NCBI RefSeq assembly: GCF_002252475.1
Contig: NZ_NNRK01000034.1
Span: forward strand, 124,001-188,000
Source: Brucella rhizosphaerae
Lineage (GTDB): Bacteria > Pseudomonadota > Alphaproteobacteria > Rhizobiales > Rhizobiaceae
Reading direction: 5' to 3'
DNA length: 64,000 nucleotides
Positions within the stretch are counted from its first letter, which is position 1. Each line of letters starts with the position of its first letter. Below, piece by piece: positions 1 to 8,775 of the stretch. The position numbers and the translations under genes were made by a program. The notes under the pieces were generated by a model. That model saw only the letters and a program-made list of their open reading frames with translations. It was not told where the DNA came from and ran no database searches.

Positions 1-813
1 CCGCTTGCAGCAATCCGTTTGGCCGCAGACGAAGCCACCTCGTTCGACCAGATCATGGCCATCCATGACCCCAGGACGCCCGACACCGATCATTATATCG
101 AGATCATTAATTGTGACGGCACGCAGGCGCAGGCTTGCGGCAATGGCACGCGCTGCGTGGTGCAATGGCTTTCCAATGAAAGTGGCAAGCAGGATTATAT
201 TTTCCAGACACTTGCAGGCATCCTGACCGCCAACGAACATGAAGATGGTCTGATCACCGTTGATATGGGCAAGCCGCATTTCGATTGGCAGGAAATCCCT
301 CTCGCGCATGAAGTGGCCGACACACGTGCAATCGAGCTTTCTGCTGGTCCGGCGGACGCGCCCATACTCCAATCACCATCGATTGCTTCCATGGGCAATC
401 CTCATGCAATCTTCTGGGTTGAGAACGACGTCTGGTCCTATGCACTTGATCAATATGGACCGGGGCTGGAACATGATCCGATCTTCCCCGAACGCGCCAA
501 TATTTCCATCGCACAAGTTACATCGGCCGAAAGTATCAACCTGCGTACATGGGAACGCGGTGCGGGTCTAACCCTTGCCTGCGGCTCGGCTGCCTGCGCT
601 GCTGCCGTTTCAGGCGCTCGAACTGGCCGCACTGAGCGCAACATCACAGTCAACGTCCCCGGTGGCCCGCTTAAAATCGAATGGCGCGAGGATGATCACG
701 TCATGATGACTGGCCCTGCCGAATGGGAATTCGACGGCACATTTGATCCTGCAACCGGCGAATGGGAGTACGCCCCGGATAGAAATCTCGATCAGCATCA
801 GGGAGCTGCCTGA
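1..813 (+). CDS. dapF: Diaminopimelate epimerase DapF, 5' end cut by the window
   Basis: Interconverts LL- and meso-diaminopimelate in the cytoplasm, supplying lysine and peptidoglycan precursors. The open frame runs from base 1, so the true start lies outside; the TTG at 19 is not a plausible start because the N-terminal strand and first substrate-binding loop would be missing. Both family signatures are visible: ACGNGTRC with the first catalytic cysteine, and LACGSAACA with the second. The gene ends in TGATG, so its stop overlaps the start of mtaB by one base and the two are probably translationally coupled in a dapF-mtaB-ftsY run. Identification is secure; only the missing N-terminus is unknown. 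Confidence 0.96.
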   Translation, partial: PLAAIRLAADEATSFDQIMAIHDPRTPDTDHYIEIINCDGTQAQACGNGTRCVVQWLSNESGKQDYIFQTLAGILTANEHEDGLITVDMGKPHFDWQEIPLAHEVADTRAIELSAGPADAPILQSPSIASMGNPHAIFWVENDVWSYALDQYGPGLEHDPIFPERANISIAQVTSAESINLRTWERGAGLTLACGSAACAAAVSGARTGRTERNITVNVPGGPLKIEWREDDHVMMTGPAEWEFDGTFDPATGEWEYAPDRNLDQHQGAA

Positions 814-2096
814 TGGGCGTGGAAGTTGTAACCTTCGGATGCCGTCTCAACACCTATGAATCCGAGGTGATGAAGCGCGAAGCAGATGCCGCGGGTCTGG
901 GCGAACTGAAAGACGGCGCGATCATTTTCAACACCTGTGCAGTGACATCGGAAGCCGTGCGTCAGGCGCGTCAGGCAATCCGCAAGGCGCGTCGCGACAA
1001 CCCGGAAGCCCGCATCATCGTGACCGGCTGTGCCGCGCAGACTGAATCGGCCAGGTTCGAAGCAATGGATGAAGTCGACCTCATTTTGGGTAATGAGGAA
1101 AAGCTCAAGTCCAACTCCTACCGCATGCTGCCTGATTTCGGCGTGAACCAGTTCGAGAAGGTTCGCGTCAATGACATCATGGAAGTGCGCGAAACTGCAA
1201 GCCACATGGTTGATGCCATTGAAGGCCGTGCGCGTGCTTTCGTTCAGGTGCAAAACGGCTGCGATCACCGCTGCACTTTCTGCATTATTCCCTACGGTCG
1301 TGGCAATTCGCGCTCGGTCCCCATGGGCGGCGTCATTGATCAGGTCAAGCGCCTTGTGGATAACGGTTATGCCGAAGTGGTTCTGACCGGTGTAGACATG
1401 ACTTCCTATGGTCCTGATCTGCCGGGAAGCCTTCGTCTCGGAAAACTGGTGAAAACGGTTCTTACACAGGTGCCGGGTTTGCAGCGCCTGCGTCTGTCAT
1501 CCATTGATTCCATCGAAGCTGATGACGATCTTATGGACGCCATCGCCAATGAAAAGCGCCTGATGCCGCATCTGCATCTGTCGCTTCAGGCAGGTGACGA
1601 CATGATCCTCAAGCGCATGAAGCGCCGTCATCTTCGTGATGATTCGATCCGCTTCTGCGAAGATGTGCGCGCACTACGTCCCGATATCGTGTTCGGTGCC
1701 GACATCATTGCCGGTTTCCCAACCGAGACCGAAGACATGTTCGCAAACTCGATGAAGATCGTCGAAGAATGCGGCCTGACGCATCTCCATGTCTTCCCTT
1801 ACAGTGCACGCGAAGGCACACCTGCCGCACGTATGCCGCAGGTTAAGCGCGAAATCGTCAAGGAACGTGCAGCCCGGCTGCGTGCTGTCGGCGACCGCGC
1901 TTATGAAAAGCATCTCGCTTCTCTCAACGGCACTCACCAGCGCCTGCTGATCGAGAAGGAAGGCATTGCCCGCACAGAAGGCTTTACGCTCGCCGTGATC
2001 GATCAGGGTAATCCCGGCGAAATCATCGATAGAATTGTGACGGGGCATGACGGTGAAAAACTCCTCACCCATCGCGCAGAGCCGCAAGCGGCTTAA
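813..2096 (+). CDS. mtaB: tRNA t6A37 methylthiotransferase MtaB
   Basis: Radical-SAM enzyme that adds a methylthio group to N6-threonylcarbamoyladenosine at position 37 of tRNAs reading ANN codons. The 427-residue protein has the usual order: an N-terminal UPF0004 domain with cysteines at about 10, 42 and 73 for one iron-sulphur cluster, the radical-SAM triad NGCDHRCTFC (C150, C154, C157) for the second cluster, and a C-terminal TRAM-like region. The start is the ATG overlapping the dapF stop. MiaB and RimO are the alternative family members; FGCRLNTYES and the short length favour MtaB. The coupling to dapF and ftsY is typical of Brucellaceae as I remember it. Confidence 0.93.
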   Translation: MGVEVVTFGCRLNTYESEVMKREADAAGLGELKDGAIIFNTCAVTSEAVRQARQAIRKARRDNPEARIIVTGCAAQTESARFEAMDEVDLILGNEEKLKSNSYRMLPDFGVNQFEKVRVNDIMEVRETASHMVDAIEGRARAFVQVQNGCDHRCTFCIIPYGRGNSRSVPMGGVIDQVKRLVDNGYAEVVLTGVDMTSYGPDLPGSLRLGKLVKTVLTQVPGLQRLRLSSIDSIEADDDLMDAIANEKRLMPHLHLSLQAGDDMILKRMKRRHLRDDSIRFCEDVRALRPDIVFGADIIAGFPTETEDMFANSMKIVEECGLTHLHVFPYSAREGTPAARMPQVKREIVKERAARLRAVGDRAYEKHLASLNGTHQRLLIEKEGIARTEGFTLAVIDQGNPGEIIDRIVTGHDGEKLLTHRAEPQAA

Positions 2097-2120
2097 AGCT
2101 TAAACAGGGCATCAGATTTC

Positions 2121-3620
2121 ATGGCAATGGGTTTCATCAAGAAAATGTTCTCCTTCGGCAAGAAGGAGGTCGAGGAAAAGCCGGTCGAACAATCGGTCCC
2201 CGATACTGTTGAAGCTGCGGTTGAAACTGCCGTGGAAGCACTGGCACCCGAAAACCCAGAGCCTGTTGAGGCGCCCAAAGAAGCGGAAATCACTGTCGCT
2301 GAAGTGGTCGTAGCCGAACCGGAAGCACCTTTGGTCGTAGCCGAGCCGGTTGAAGAAGCTTCGGCTGAAACGGTGGAAGAAGAAAAGGCCGAGCCGGAAC
2401 ATCCGGTTGCCGAGATTGAAATTCCGATCGAACAGCCGCCGGTGATGGAACCGCTCGCAATTGAACCCGTCGTGGTTGAAGTGCCAGCGATTGAGCGGGT
2501 TGTTGAGCCTGAACCGGAAACTGTCGTCGAGCCGGATCAAGACGAAATTCCAGAGGTCCCCGAAACCATTGAGACACCTGTTGTCGAGGAAGTGGTTGAA
2601 CCTGCACCTCAGCCAGAACCGGTAAAACCTAAAAAGGTCAAAGTCGCCAGGGCCGTTGAAGAACATCAGGATGAAACGCCTGTCGAAGCCGCGCCAGAGG
2701 CAAAGTTGTCGTGGTTCGAGCGTCTGCGTCGCGGATTGTTGCGTTCATCGAATTCGCTGAGTGATTCCATCGGCAGCATTTTTACCAAGCGCAAGCTTGA
2801 TGAAGACACGCTGCAGGACCTTGAAGACGTTCTCATTCAGGCTGATCTCGGACTTGAAACCGCGATGCGCGTGACGGACGCGCTGTCATCGGGCCGCTAT
2901 GGCAAGGATGTGACCGGCGAAGAAGTCCGCAACATCATGGGTGCTGAAATCGAGAAGGTGCTTGGCCCTGTTGCCAAGCCGCTGGAACTCGATCTTTCGC
3001 ACAAGCCACATGTGATTCTGGTTGTCGGTGTTAATGGTACGGGCAAGACCACGACTATCGGGAAGCTGGCGGCAAAACTTACCGCAGGCGGCCTCAAGGT
3101 CATGCTTGCAGCAGGCGATACGTTCCGCGCTGCTGCTATCGAACAGCTCCACATCTGGGGCGAGCGCACCGGTTCGCCGGTTGTCTCGAGCAAGCTCGGT
3201 GCCGATGCGGCAGGTCTCGCCTATGATGCCTGGAACCAGGCGAAAGACGCAGGCAGCGACGTGCTCATCATCGATACCGCTGGCCGCTTGCAGAACAAGG
3301 CCGAGCTGATGGAAGAACTCGCCAAGATCGTCCGCGTTCTAGGCAAGCACGATCCGGAAGCTCCGCATACAGTCCTTCAGACGCTTGATGCCACCACCGG
3401 GCAGAATGCGCTCAATCAGGTTGAGATTTTCAAAAACATTGCTGGCGTCAACGGTCTCGTCATGACCAAGCTTGACGGCACCGCTCGCGGCGGCATTCTG
3501 GTGGCAATCTCAGCCAAACACAAACTGCCGATCTACTTCATCGGCGTCGGCGAAGGCGTCGACGATCTTGAACCATTTGCGGCCAAGGATTTTGCCCGCG
3601 CCATTGCAGGAGTTGCCTGA
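2121..3620 (+). CDS. ftsY: Signal recognition particle receptor FtsY
   Basis: SRP receptor GTPase that docks ribosome-SRP complexes at the inner membrane for co-translational membrane protein insertion. The protein has 499 residues. About residues 12-190 form a low-complexity acidic region rich in Glu, Pro, Val and Ala (the A domain), followed by the N domain ([13 protein letters not shown] onward) and the G domain with [20 protein letters not shown] and [11 protein letters not shown] short basic stretch, [11 protein letters not shown], precedes the acidic region and may contact lipid. The ATG at 2121 (MAMG) is used; a second ATG two codons later is an alternative. The stop overlaps the start of yciB in TGATG. 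Confidence 0.96.
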   Translation: MAMGFIKKMFSFGKKEVEEKPVEQSVPDTVEAAVETAVEALAPENPEPVEAPKEAEITVAEVVVAEPEAPLVVAEPVEEASAETVEEEKAEPEHPVAEIEIPIEQPPVMEPLAIEPVVVEVPAIERVVEPEPETVVEPDQDEIPEVPETIETPVVEEVVEPAPQPEPVKPKKVKVARAVEEHQDETPVEAAPEAKLSWFERLRRGLLRSSNSLSDSIGSIFTKRKLDEDTLQDLEDVLIQADLGLETAMRVTDALSSGRYGKDVTGEEVRNIMGAEIEKVLGPVAKPLELDLSHKPHVILVVGVNGTGKTTTIGKLAAKLTAGGLKVMLAAGDTFRAAAIEQLHIWGERTGSPVVSSKLGADAAGLAYDAWNQAKDAGSDVLIIDTAGRLQNKAELMEELAKIVRVLGKHDPEAPHTVLQTLDATTGQNALNQVEIFKNIAGVNGLVMTKLDGTARGGILVAISAKHKLPIYFIGVGEGVDDLEPFAAKDFARAIAGVA

Positions 3621-4276
3621 TGCAGCATCCCGTTTTCGAACGCGACCCGTCGCAGAAGACAGAAGCCGAACGCAAAGAAGTTCCGCCGCTGCTCAAGCTT
3701 GCATTGGAACTTGGACCACTTCTGGTGTTCTTTTTTGCCAATGCACGCGGCGAAAGCCTGATTGAGCGCTTTCCCGTGCTCGGTCAGATCGGCGAGCCGA
3801 TCTTTCTTGCTACAGCACTTTTCATGGTGGCTACAGTCATAGCACTTGCTGTTTCATGGTCGATGACGCGTACATTGCCAATGATGCCGCTTATCTCCGG
3901 CATCGTCGTTATGGTGTTCGGCGCACTGACGCTTTGGCTGCACAACGACACCTTTATCAAGATGAAGCCCACTATCGTGAACACGCTGTTCGGCGCGATC
4001 CTTCTGGGTGGACTTGTGTTCGGCAAATCCCTGCTCGGTTATGTGTTCGATTCGGCTTTCAAGCTTGATGCCGAAGGCTGGCGCAAACTGACCTTCCGCT
4101 GGGGACTGTTCTTTGTTTTCCTCGCGATTGTGAATGAAGTGGTTTGGCGCAATTTTTCGACGGATGCCTGGGTTTCCTTCAAGGTCTGGGGCATCATGCC
4201 GATAACTATTGTCTTCACGCTTTCACAAATGCCGCTTATCCAGAAGCACACTTTGCCAGAAGCCAAGACAGAATAA
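3620..4276 (+). CDS. yciB: Inner membrane septation-type protein YciB (IspZ)
   Basis: A 218-residue multi-pass inner membrane protein of the YciB/IspZ (septation protein A) family, linked in enterobacteria to cell envelope synthesis and division. After a polar N-terminus there are five to six hydrophobic segments; [20 protein letters not shown] and the [20 protein letters not shown] stretch are typical of the family. It overlaps the ftsY stop by one base, which fixes the start at 3620 and suggests coupled expression. Exact molecular function is not established for alphaproteobacteria. Confidence 0.9.
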   Translation: MQHPVFERDPSQKTEAERKEVPPLLKLALELGPLLVFFFANARGESLIERFPVLGQIGEPIFLATALFMVATVIALAVSWSMTRTLPMMPLISGIVVMVFGALTLWLHNDTFIKMKPTIVNTLFGAILLGGLVFGKSLLGYVFDSAFKLDAEGWRKLTFRWGLFFVFLAIVNEVVWRNFSTDAWVSFKVWGIMPITIVFTLSQMPLIQKHTLPEAKTE

Positions 4277-4296
4277 ATCCAGATAAGGAGGACGCC

Positions 4297-5079
4297 ATGC
4301 CCCAGATTGAAAAACGGCTCGATATCGAACAATTCATCTGCCGTAGCGATAATTATGGCGTTCTCATTCATGATCCTGAAAGCGCGCTGACGGCTGCGAT
4401 CGATGCGCCCGATGCAAATGCCATTGAAGCAGCGTTAAAACGCCGTGGCTGGACGCTGGACTTCATCTTGACGACCCATCACCATCTCGACCACGTTGAA
4501 GGCAATGAGGCTCTGAAAGCCAAATTCGGCATCAGCATCATCGGACCAAAGGCCGAGGAAAGCAAAATCCCCGGCATTGATCGTACGGTTGCGGATGGCG
4601 ACGAATTCACCTTCGGTCTGTTCAAGGTGCGGGTCATCTCGACACCCGGACATACGGCTGGCGAAATTTCCTACTATCTGCCGGAAGCAAAAGTGGTGTT
4701 CACTGGCGACACGCTTTTTGCGCTGGGTTGTGGTCGTCTGTTGGAGGGAACACCCGCAACCATGTTCCAGTCGTTGCAAAAGCTTGTGACGCTACCCGGT
4801 GACACAGCAGTTTATTGCGGTCATGAATATACCGAAAGCAATGCCCGCTTCGCATTGACCATAGACCCTGACAATTCGGCGCTCAAAGAGCGGGCACAGG
4901 ATATTGCGCGGTTGCGCACGGCAGATAAAATGACCCTGCCCTCCAGCATCGCGCTCGAAATGGCCACCAATCCGTTCCTGCGCTGGCACGACGGCCGCAT
5001 TCGCGCACGGCTTGGAATGCAGAACGCAACGGATGACGCGGTTTTTGCGGAAATCCGCAAGCGCAAGGACCTATTTTAG
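4297..5079 (+). CDS. gloB: Hydroxyacylglutathione hydrolase (glyoxalase II)
   Basis: Metallo-beta-lactamase-fold enzyme that hydrolyses S-lactoylglutathione to lactate and glutathione, the second step of methylglyoxal detoxification. The binuclear metal motif THHHLDH is at about residues 60-66; STPGHTAGEISYY and the TGDTLFALGCGRL stretch, then CGHEYTESNARFA, carry further metal and glutathione-binding residues. Length (260 residues) is normal. An open frame extends upstream into yciB, but the ATG at 4297 is preceded by AAGGAGG at good spacing and matches the family N-terminus, so it is chosen. It lies 20 bp after yciB, probably in the same transcript. Confidence 0.95.
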   Translation: MPQIEKRLDIEQFICRSDNYGVLIHDPESALTAAIDAPDANAIEAALKRRGWTLDFILTTHHHLDHVEGNEALKAKFGISIIGPKAEESKIPGIDRTVADGDEFTFGLFKVRVISTPGHTAGEISYYLPEAKVVFTGDTLFALGCGRLLEGTPATMFQSLQKLVTLPGDTAVYCGHEYTESNARFALTIDPDNSALKERAQDIARLRTADKMTLPSSIALEMATNPFLRWHDGRIRARLGMQNATDDAVFAEIRKRKDLF

Positions 5080-5088
5080 GATGTTCCC

Positions 5089-5583
5089 ATGAAGAACTTT
5101 TCGCACTTCAAAAGCCTCCATGCAGCAGCCCTTTTCGGCTTATCGCTTATGATCCTGCCGCAGTCTGTGAAAGTGGCCGTGGCCGAAGATATTCTGGCAA
5201 TCGCAACGCCACCGCAAACGCCCGCTGACATCAACAATTTTAAGCTGACCGAAGATCTTCTCGCCCGGATGGAAAAAATCCATAACAAGCTTGATGATAT
5301 GCAGCTCTCACCAACGGCCGAAGAAGGGCAAGATGCCCAGCCTTCCATGGATTCCATGGTGAAGAGCATTGAATCGCGCCCGCAGGTTGTTGAGGTTATG
5401 AAGGCTGAGAATATCGAGCCACGCGATTATCTTCTCGGCTATTTTGCCATGATGAGCGCGCTTGCGGCCGCTGATGCCGAAGAAGAAGATCAGCTTGTCG
5501 ATGAAGTGAAGCAGATCAATCCCGAGCATGTCGCTTTTGGCAAGCAATATGGCGAACGCATTCGCGAACTGATCGGCGAATAA
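5089..5583 (+). CDS. Small exported hypothetical protein
   Basis: I do not recognise this 164-residue protein. Residues 1-32 look like a Sec signal peptide: a short basic start, a hydrophobic stretch around AALFGLSLMILP, and a plausible cleavage after AVA. The mature part is mostly helical and acidic, with KLTEDLLARMEKIHNKLDDM near the front and DYLLGYFAMMSALAAADAEEED in the middle, and no cysteines. It starts 9 bp after gloB, so it is likely the last gene of that transcript, and it is followed at once by a rho-independent terminator. A periplasmic role is inferred only from the signal peptide. Confidence 0.8.
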   Translation: MKNFSHFKSLHAAALFGLSLMILPQSVKVAVAEDILAIATPPQTPADINNFKLTEDLLARMEKIHNKLDDMQLSPTAEEGQDAQPSMDSMVKSIESRPQVVEVMKAENIEPRDYLLGYFAMMSALAAADAEEEDQLVDEVKQINPEHVAFGKQYGERIRELIGE

Positions 5584-5590
5584 AAAAGAG

Positions 5591-5616
5591 CCGGCGAAGT
5601 CACCTTCGCCGGTTTT
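5591..5616 (+). terminator. Rho-independent terminator after the gloB unit
   Basis: CCGGCGAAG (5591-5599), a TCAC loop and CTTCGCCGG (5604-5612) form a perfect 9 bp stem followed by TTTTG, seven bases after the stop of the exported protein gene. Confidence 0.9.
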
Positions 5617-5623
5617 GTATTTG

Positions 5624-5725
5624 GAGCATAATCCGACCGGAGTGAAACGGGGATCGATAAGATTATGCTTTAAATAAGGGGTTTAGAGCGCCGATCTGAG
5701 TCAATCAGATCGAAACGCGCTCTAA
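5624..5725. repeat. Brucella-type ~103 bp palindromic repeat, copy 1
   Basis: This stretch is nearly identical (about 93% by eye) to the reverse complement of 12027-12134. It contains an internal inverted repeat around GATCTGAGTCAATCAGATC flanked by GAGCGCC and GCGCTC. It resembles the Bru-RS1/RS2 palindromic elements described in Brucella; that assignment is from memory. Its last bases TTAGAG (read on the minus strand) supply the TAG stop codon of the P-type ATPase gene. Confidence 0.8.
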
Positions 5726-8187
5726 GAAGGCTGTCTCAACAACCGCAGCGCATTGATCGTCACCAGAACGGTCGCGCCTGTATCGGCCAGAATGGCAGGC
5801 CATAGGCCGGTAATTCCCAGCACCGTGGTCACAAGGAACACAGCCTTCAGCCCAAGCGCGATTGTGATGTTCTGATGGATATTGCGCATGGTCCGCTGGG
5901 AAAGATCGACCATCGCAGCCACATCCCCGACACGACCATGCAGCACGGCTGCATCTGCCGTTTCCAGAGCAACATCAGTGCCGCCACCCATGGCAATGCC
6001 GACATCTGCGGCAGCCAGCGCAGGCGCGTCATTGATACCGTCGCCAATCTTGGCAACGACCTGACCTTCATTGCGAAACTCACCAACGATGCGCTGCTTG
6101 TCTTCCGGCAGGAGTTCTGCGCGCACCTCGATACCGAGGTCTTTGCCGATGGCTTCTGCTGTACGACGATTATCGCCAGTCAGCATCACAGTACGAATGC
6201 CGGCATCTTTCAGCGTTTTCAGACCTGCAATCGCGTCAGCACGCGGCTCATCACGCATGGCGATAGCACCAGCTATCTTGCCATCCGCCACCAGCACCGA
6301 AACCGTCTTGCCTTCGTCGTTGCAAACTGCAATTCGAGCCGCAAGATCATCCGGAATGGCCGAGATGTCATTGGCAGCCCTGCGTGAGCCAAGGAACAGT
6401 TCTGTGCCAGCAGTTGTGCCTGACACACCCTTGCCGCCATGCGCTTTGCCAGCTGAAATATCCGAAAGCTTCAGGCCCCGCGCCTGTGCAGCGCCGACAA
6501 TTGCCAAGGCCAGCGGATGACTGGAACCGGCATCAAGCGATGCAGCAAGACGCAGAACTTCTTCTTCTGAGCGTGTGCCCGGCAGAACATCCGTTACCTT
6601 CGGCTTGCCTTCAGTCAGCGTGCCGGTCTTGTCGAAGCAGGCGGTTGTGATCTTACCGATGGTTTCGAGAACCGCGCCACCTTTCAGCAAAAGACCACGA
6701 CGTGCGCCAGCGGAAAGCGAAGCCGCGATGGCTGCAGGCGTTGAAATGACCAGCGCACAAGGGCAACCGATCAGCAGAATGGCAAGACCTTTGTAGATCC
6801 ATTCATCCCATGCAGCACCTGCCACCAGTGGGGGCAGGATCGCAACCAGAGCTGCAACCACAACAACGCCCGGCGTGTAATAGGTCGAGAAGCGATTGAT
6901 AAAGCGTTCGGTCGGCGCCTTGGCTTCCTGCGCTTCTTCAACCAGTCGCACAACACGCGCAATGGTGTTGTCTTCAGCTGCAGCCGTAACCTTTACACGC
7001 AGCAGTCCGTCACCATTGATGGTGCCAGCAAAGACGCTATCGCCCACAGCCTTACCCACCGGCGTGCTTTCACCCGTGACCGGCGCTTCATCGATAGCAC
7101 TTTCGCCCGAAATGATTTCGCCATCCGCTGGCATGCGATCGCCGGGACGCACTGAAATCACATCGCCCACACTCAGATTTTCCGCTGGCACTTCTCTTGT
7201 CGAGCCATTGCTTTCAAGAAAAGCGGTCTTGGGTACCAGCGCCGTCAGCGATTGAATGCTTGCACGTGCCTTGCCTGCGGCAACACCTTCCAGCAACTCG
7301 CCAACGAGAAACAGAAATACGACAGCTGCTGCTTCCTCGGTTGCACCTATGACGACCGCACCGATCGCCGCAATTGTCATCAGCATTTCGATGGAAAACG
7401 GCGTGCCGTTGATGGCTGCCGAATAAGCGCGCCTGGCAATCGGTATAAGACCAATCAGCATCGCAGCCGTGAACGCCCATAATGCAATCGGCGGGTACAG
7501 ATGACCGACAATATAGGCAACCACCAGACCGCCGCCACAGGCAAGCATCATCTGACCTTTGCCACTCTGCCACCAACGTTTGGGCCTTACGGGTGCGGTC
7601 GACGATGCCTTCCTGCCAACGGACTGCTGCGCACTGGCCTTGTAGCCAAGTGCAGTCACTTTTGCGGCGATCTCATCGGCACGCGCCGTTCCATCATGAT
7701 TGACGGTCATAGTGCCATTGGTCACAGAAACCGAAACATCCTTCACGCCACCGACGCGACGCACCGCCGTATCGATCTTGGCTGCACAGGAAGCGCAATC
7801 CATACCATCGACCTGGAAACGGAAACTGTCAGTGCTTGAAGCAATCTGTTTTGCTTCTGCTTCTTCATGGCTGTGATCATGATCATGGTCGTGGTCATGA
7901 TCGTGGCCGCTACAACCTGCATGATCGTGATCATGAGATTCATGCTTGGCGGGAGCTTTTTCATCAGCCACCGGCTCAACACGGTAACCGAGGCTGCGCA
8001 CCTTTTTGGCAACGCTTTCCAGATCGCTGCTGCCATCATGGCGCACCGTCATCATGCCTGTTGTTACCGATACAGAAACATCTTCCACGCCTGAAACACG
8101 ACGTACCGCTGTATCGATTTTCGTCGCACAGGAAGCGCAGTCCATGCCTTCCACACGAAATCGGTTTTGTTTCAGAATCTCGTTCAT
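5722..8187 (-). CDS. zntA: Zn/Cd/Pb-transporting P1B-type ATPase with two heavy-metal domains
   Basis: Membrane pump that exports divalent soft metals using ATP. The 821-residue protein has two N-terminal heavy-metal-associated domains (GMDCASC with C17/C20 and C131/C134), joined by a His/Asp-rich loop at about 82-107. Then come the membrane segments, the TGES actuator motif near 371, the ion-binding CPC motif at 475-477, and the phosphorylated aspartate in DKTGTLTEGKP (D519). CPCALVISTP, rather than CPCALGLATP, points to the zinc/cadmium/lead subgroup and not copper. The divergent MerR gene and its operator support metal-induced expression. The stop codon lies inside a repeat element. Confidence 0.94.
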   Translation of the reverse strand: MNEILKQNRFRVEGMDCASCATKIDTAVRRVSGVEDVSVSVTTGMMTVRHDGSSDLESVAKKVRSLGYRVEPVADEKAPAKHESHDHDHAGCSGHDHDHDHDHDHSHEEAEAKQIASSTDSFRFQVDGMDCASCAAKIDTAVRRVGGVKDVSVSVTNGTMTVNHDGTARADEIAAKVTALGYKASAQQSVGRKASSTAPVRPKRWWQSGKGQMMLACGGGLVVAYIVGHLYPPIALWAFTAAMLIGLIPIARRAYSAAINGTPFSIEMLMTIAAIGAVVIGATEEAAAVVFLFLVGELLEGVAAGKARASIQSLTALVPKTAFLESNGSTREVPAENLSVGDVISVRPGDRMPADGEIISGESAIDEAPVTGESTPVGKAVGDSVFAGTINGDGLLRVKVTAAAEDNTIARVVRLVEEAQEAKAPTERFINRFSTYYTPGVVVVAALVAILPPLVAGAAWDEWIYKGLAILLIGCPCALVISTPAAIAASLSAGARRGLLLKGGAVLETIGKITTACFDKTGTLTEGKPKVTDVLPGTRSEEEVLRLAASLDAGSSHPLALAIVGAAQARGLKLSDISAGKAHGGKGVSGTTAGTELFLGSRRAANDISAIPDDLAARIAVCNDEGKTVSVLVADGKIAGAIAMRDEPRADAIAGLKTLKDAGIRTVMLTGDNRRTAEAIGKDLGIEVRAELLPEDKQRIVGEFRNEGQVVAKIGDGINDAPALAAADVGIAMGGGTDVALETADAAVLHGRVGDVAAMVDLSQRTMRNIHQNITIALGLKAVFLVTTVLGITGLWPAILADTGATVLVTINALRLLRQPS

Positions 8188-8228
8188 GACTTGCCCTTTT
8201 CAGAACGCCCTTGAATTATCTGAAACAA

Positions 8229-8259
8229 GGTCTACATCCTCTAGTGACTAGAGGAGCAA
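8229..8259 (-). promoter_or_regulatory. MerR-type operator within the ATPase promoter
   Basis: On the minus strand TTGCTC (8259-8254) is followed, after 19 bp, by TAGACC (8234-8229). Between them lies the palindrome CCTCTAGTcACTAGAGG (8254-8238). An overlong spacer filled by an inverted repeat is the hallmark of MerR-regulated promoters, and the sequence closely resembles known cadR/pbrR/zntR operators. It should drive the ATPase gene and may also repress the divergent regulator. Confidence 0.82.
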
Positions 8260-8267
8260 GCGAAAAA

Positions 8268-8693
8268 ATGATTACCAATGTTCCCATTGGCGAGGCATCA
8301 AAAGCCAGCGGCGTAAAAGTACCAACCATCCGTTATTACGAGCAAATCGGGCTTCTACCGGTACCGCCACGCACTGAAGGCAATCGCCGTCTTTATGACA
8401 AGAGTGATGTTCAGCGGCTTCTGTTTATCCGTCATGCCCGCGATCTGGGTTTTGAGGTGGATGCGATCCGCACGCTTCTCGACCTTCAGGATAATCCCGA
8501 CCAGTCCTGCGCTGCTGCTGATTCTATTGCACGCGTACGGCTGATCGATGTAGAAAATCGCATCGCAAAACTGATGTCTCTCAAGACGGAATTATTGCGC
8601 ATGCTCGACTGCACGGCCCATGGCCGCATCGATCAGTGCAGGGTTATCGAAATTCTCGGCAATCACGAGGAATGCCTGCATCCCAGTCACTAA
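8268..8693 (+). CDS. MerR-family metal-responsive regulator (CadR/ZntR/PbrR-like)
   Basis: A 141-residue DNA-binding activator. The N-terminal winged helix-turn-helix (IGEASKASGVKVPTIRYYEQIGLL) is followed by the dimerisation helix and cysteines C81, C115, C124 and C136. The C81 plus C115-x8-C124 arrangement fits the divalent-metal branch (ZntR, CadR, PbrR) and not CueR. The frame extends upstream to 8211, but that would run through the operator; ATG 8268 gives the standard MerR N-terminus. It is divergent from the ATPase gene and separated from it by the operator, so zinc, cadmium or lead induction of the pump is the expected circuit. The exact metal cannot be told from sequence. Confidence 0.92.
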   Translation: MITNVPIGEASKASGVKVPTIRYYEQIGLLPVPPRTEGNRRLYDKSDVQRLLFIRHARDLGFEVDAIRTLLDLQDNPDQSCAAADSIARVRLIDVENRIAKLMSLKTELLRMLDCTAHGRIDQCRVIEILGNHEECLHPSH

Positions 8694-8700
8694 CGTTGCC

Positions 8701-8775
8701 CGGCCAGAGCTTTACTCGGCCGGAACTTTACCCGGCCAGAACTTTACCCGGTCGGAACTTTACGCGGCCGGTACC
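8701..8775 (+). repeat. 16 bp tandem repeat, about 4.7 copies
   Basis: Units start at 8701, 8717, 8733 and 8749 with a partial unit at 8765. The consensus is CGGCCGGAACTTTACC, with one to four differences per unit. The array starts eight bases after the MerR stop codon and runs into the end of the minus-strand DMT gene: the TTA at 8760-8762 inside unit 4 is that gene's stop codon and the partial unit encodes its last residues. Confidence 0.95.

Noticed and set aside
2112-2666. 184-codon minus-strand frame opposite ftsY
   Set aside because: It is the shadow of the low-complexity acidic part of FtsY; the translation is Phe/Arg/Asn-rich and resembles no protein.
8701-8775. CRISPR array
   Set aside because: Units are only 16 bp, contiguous and without unique spacers, so it is a simple tandem repeat.
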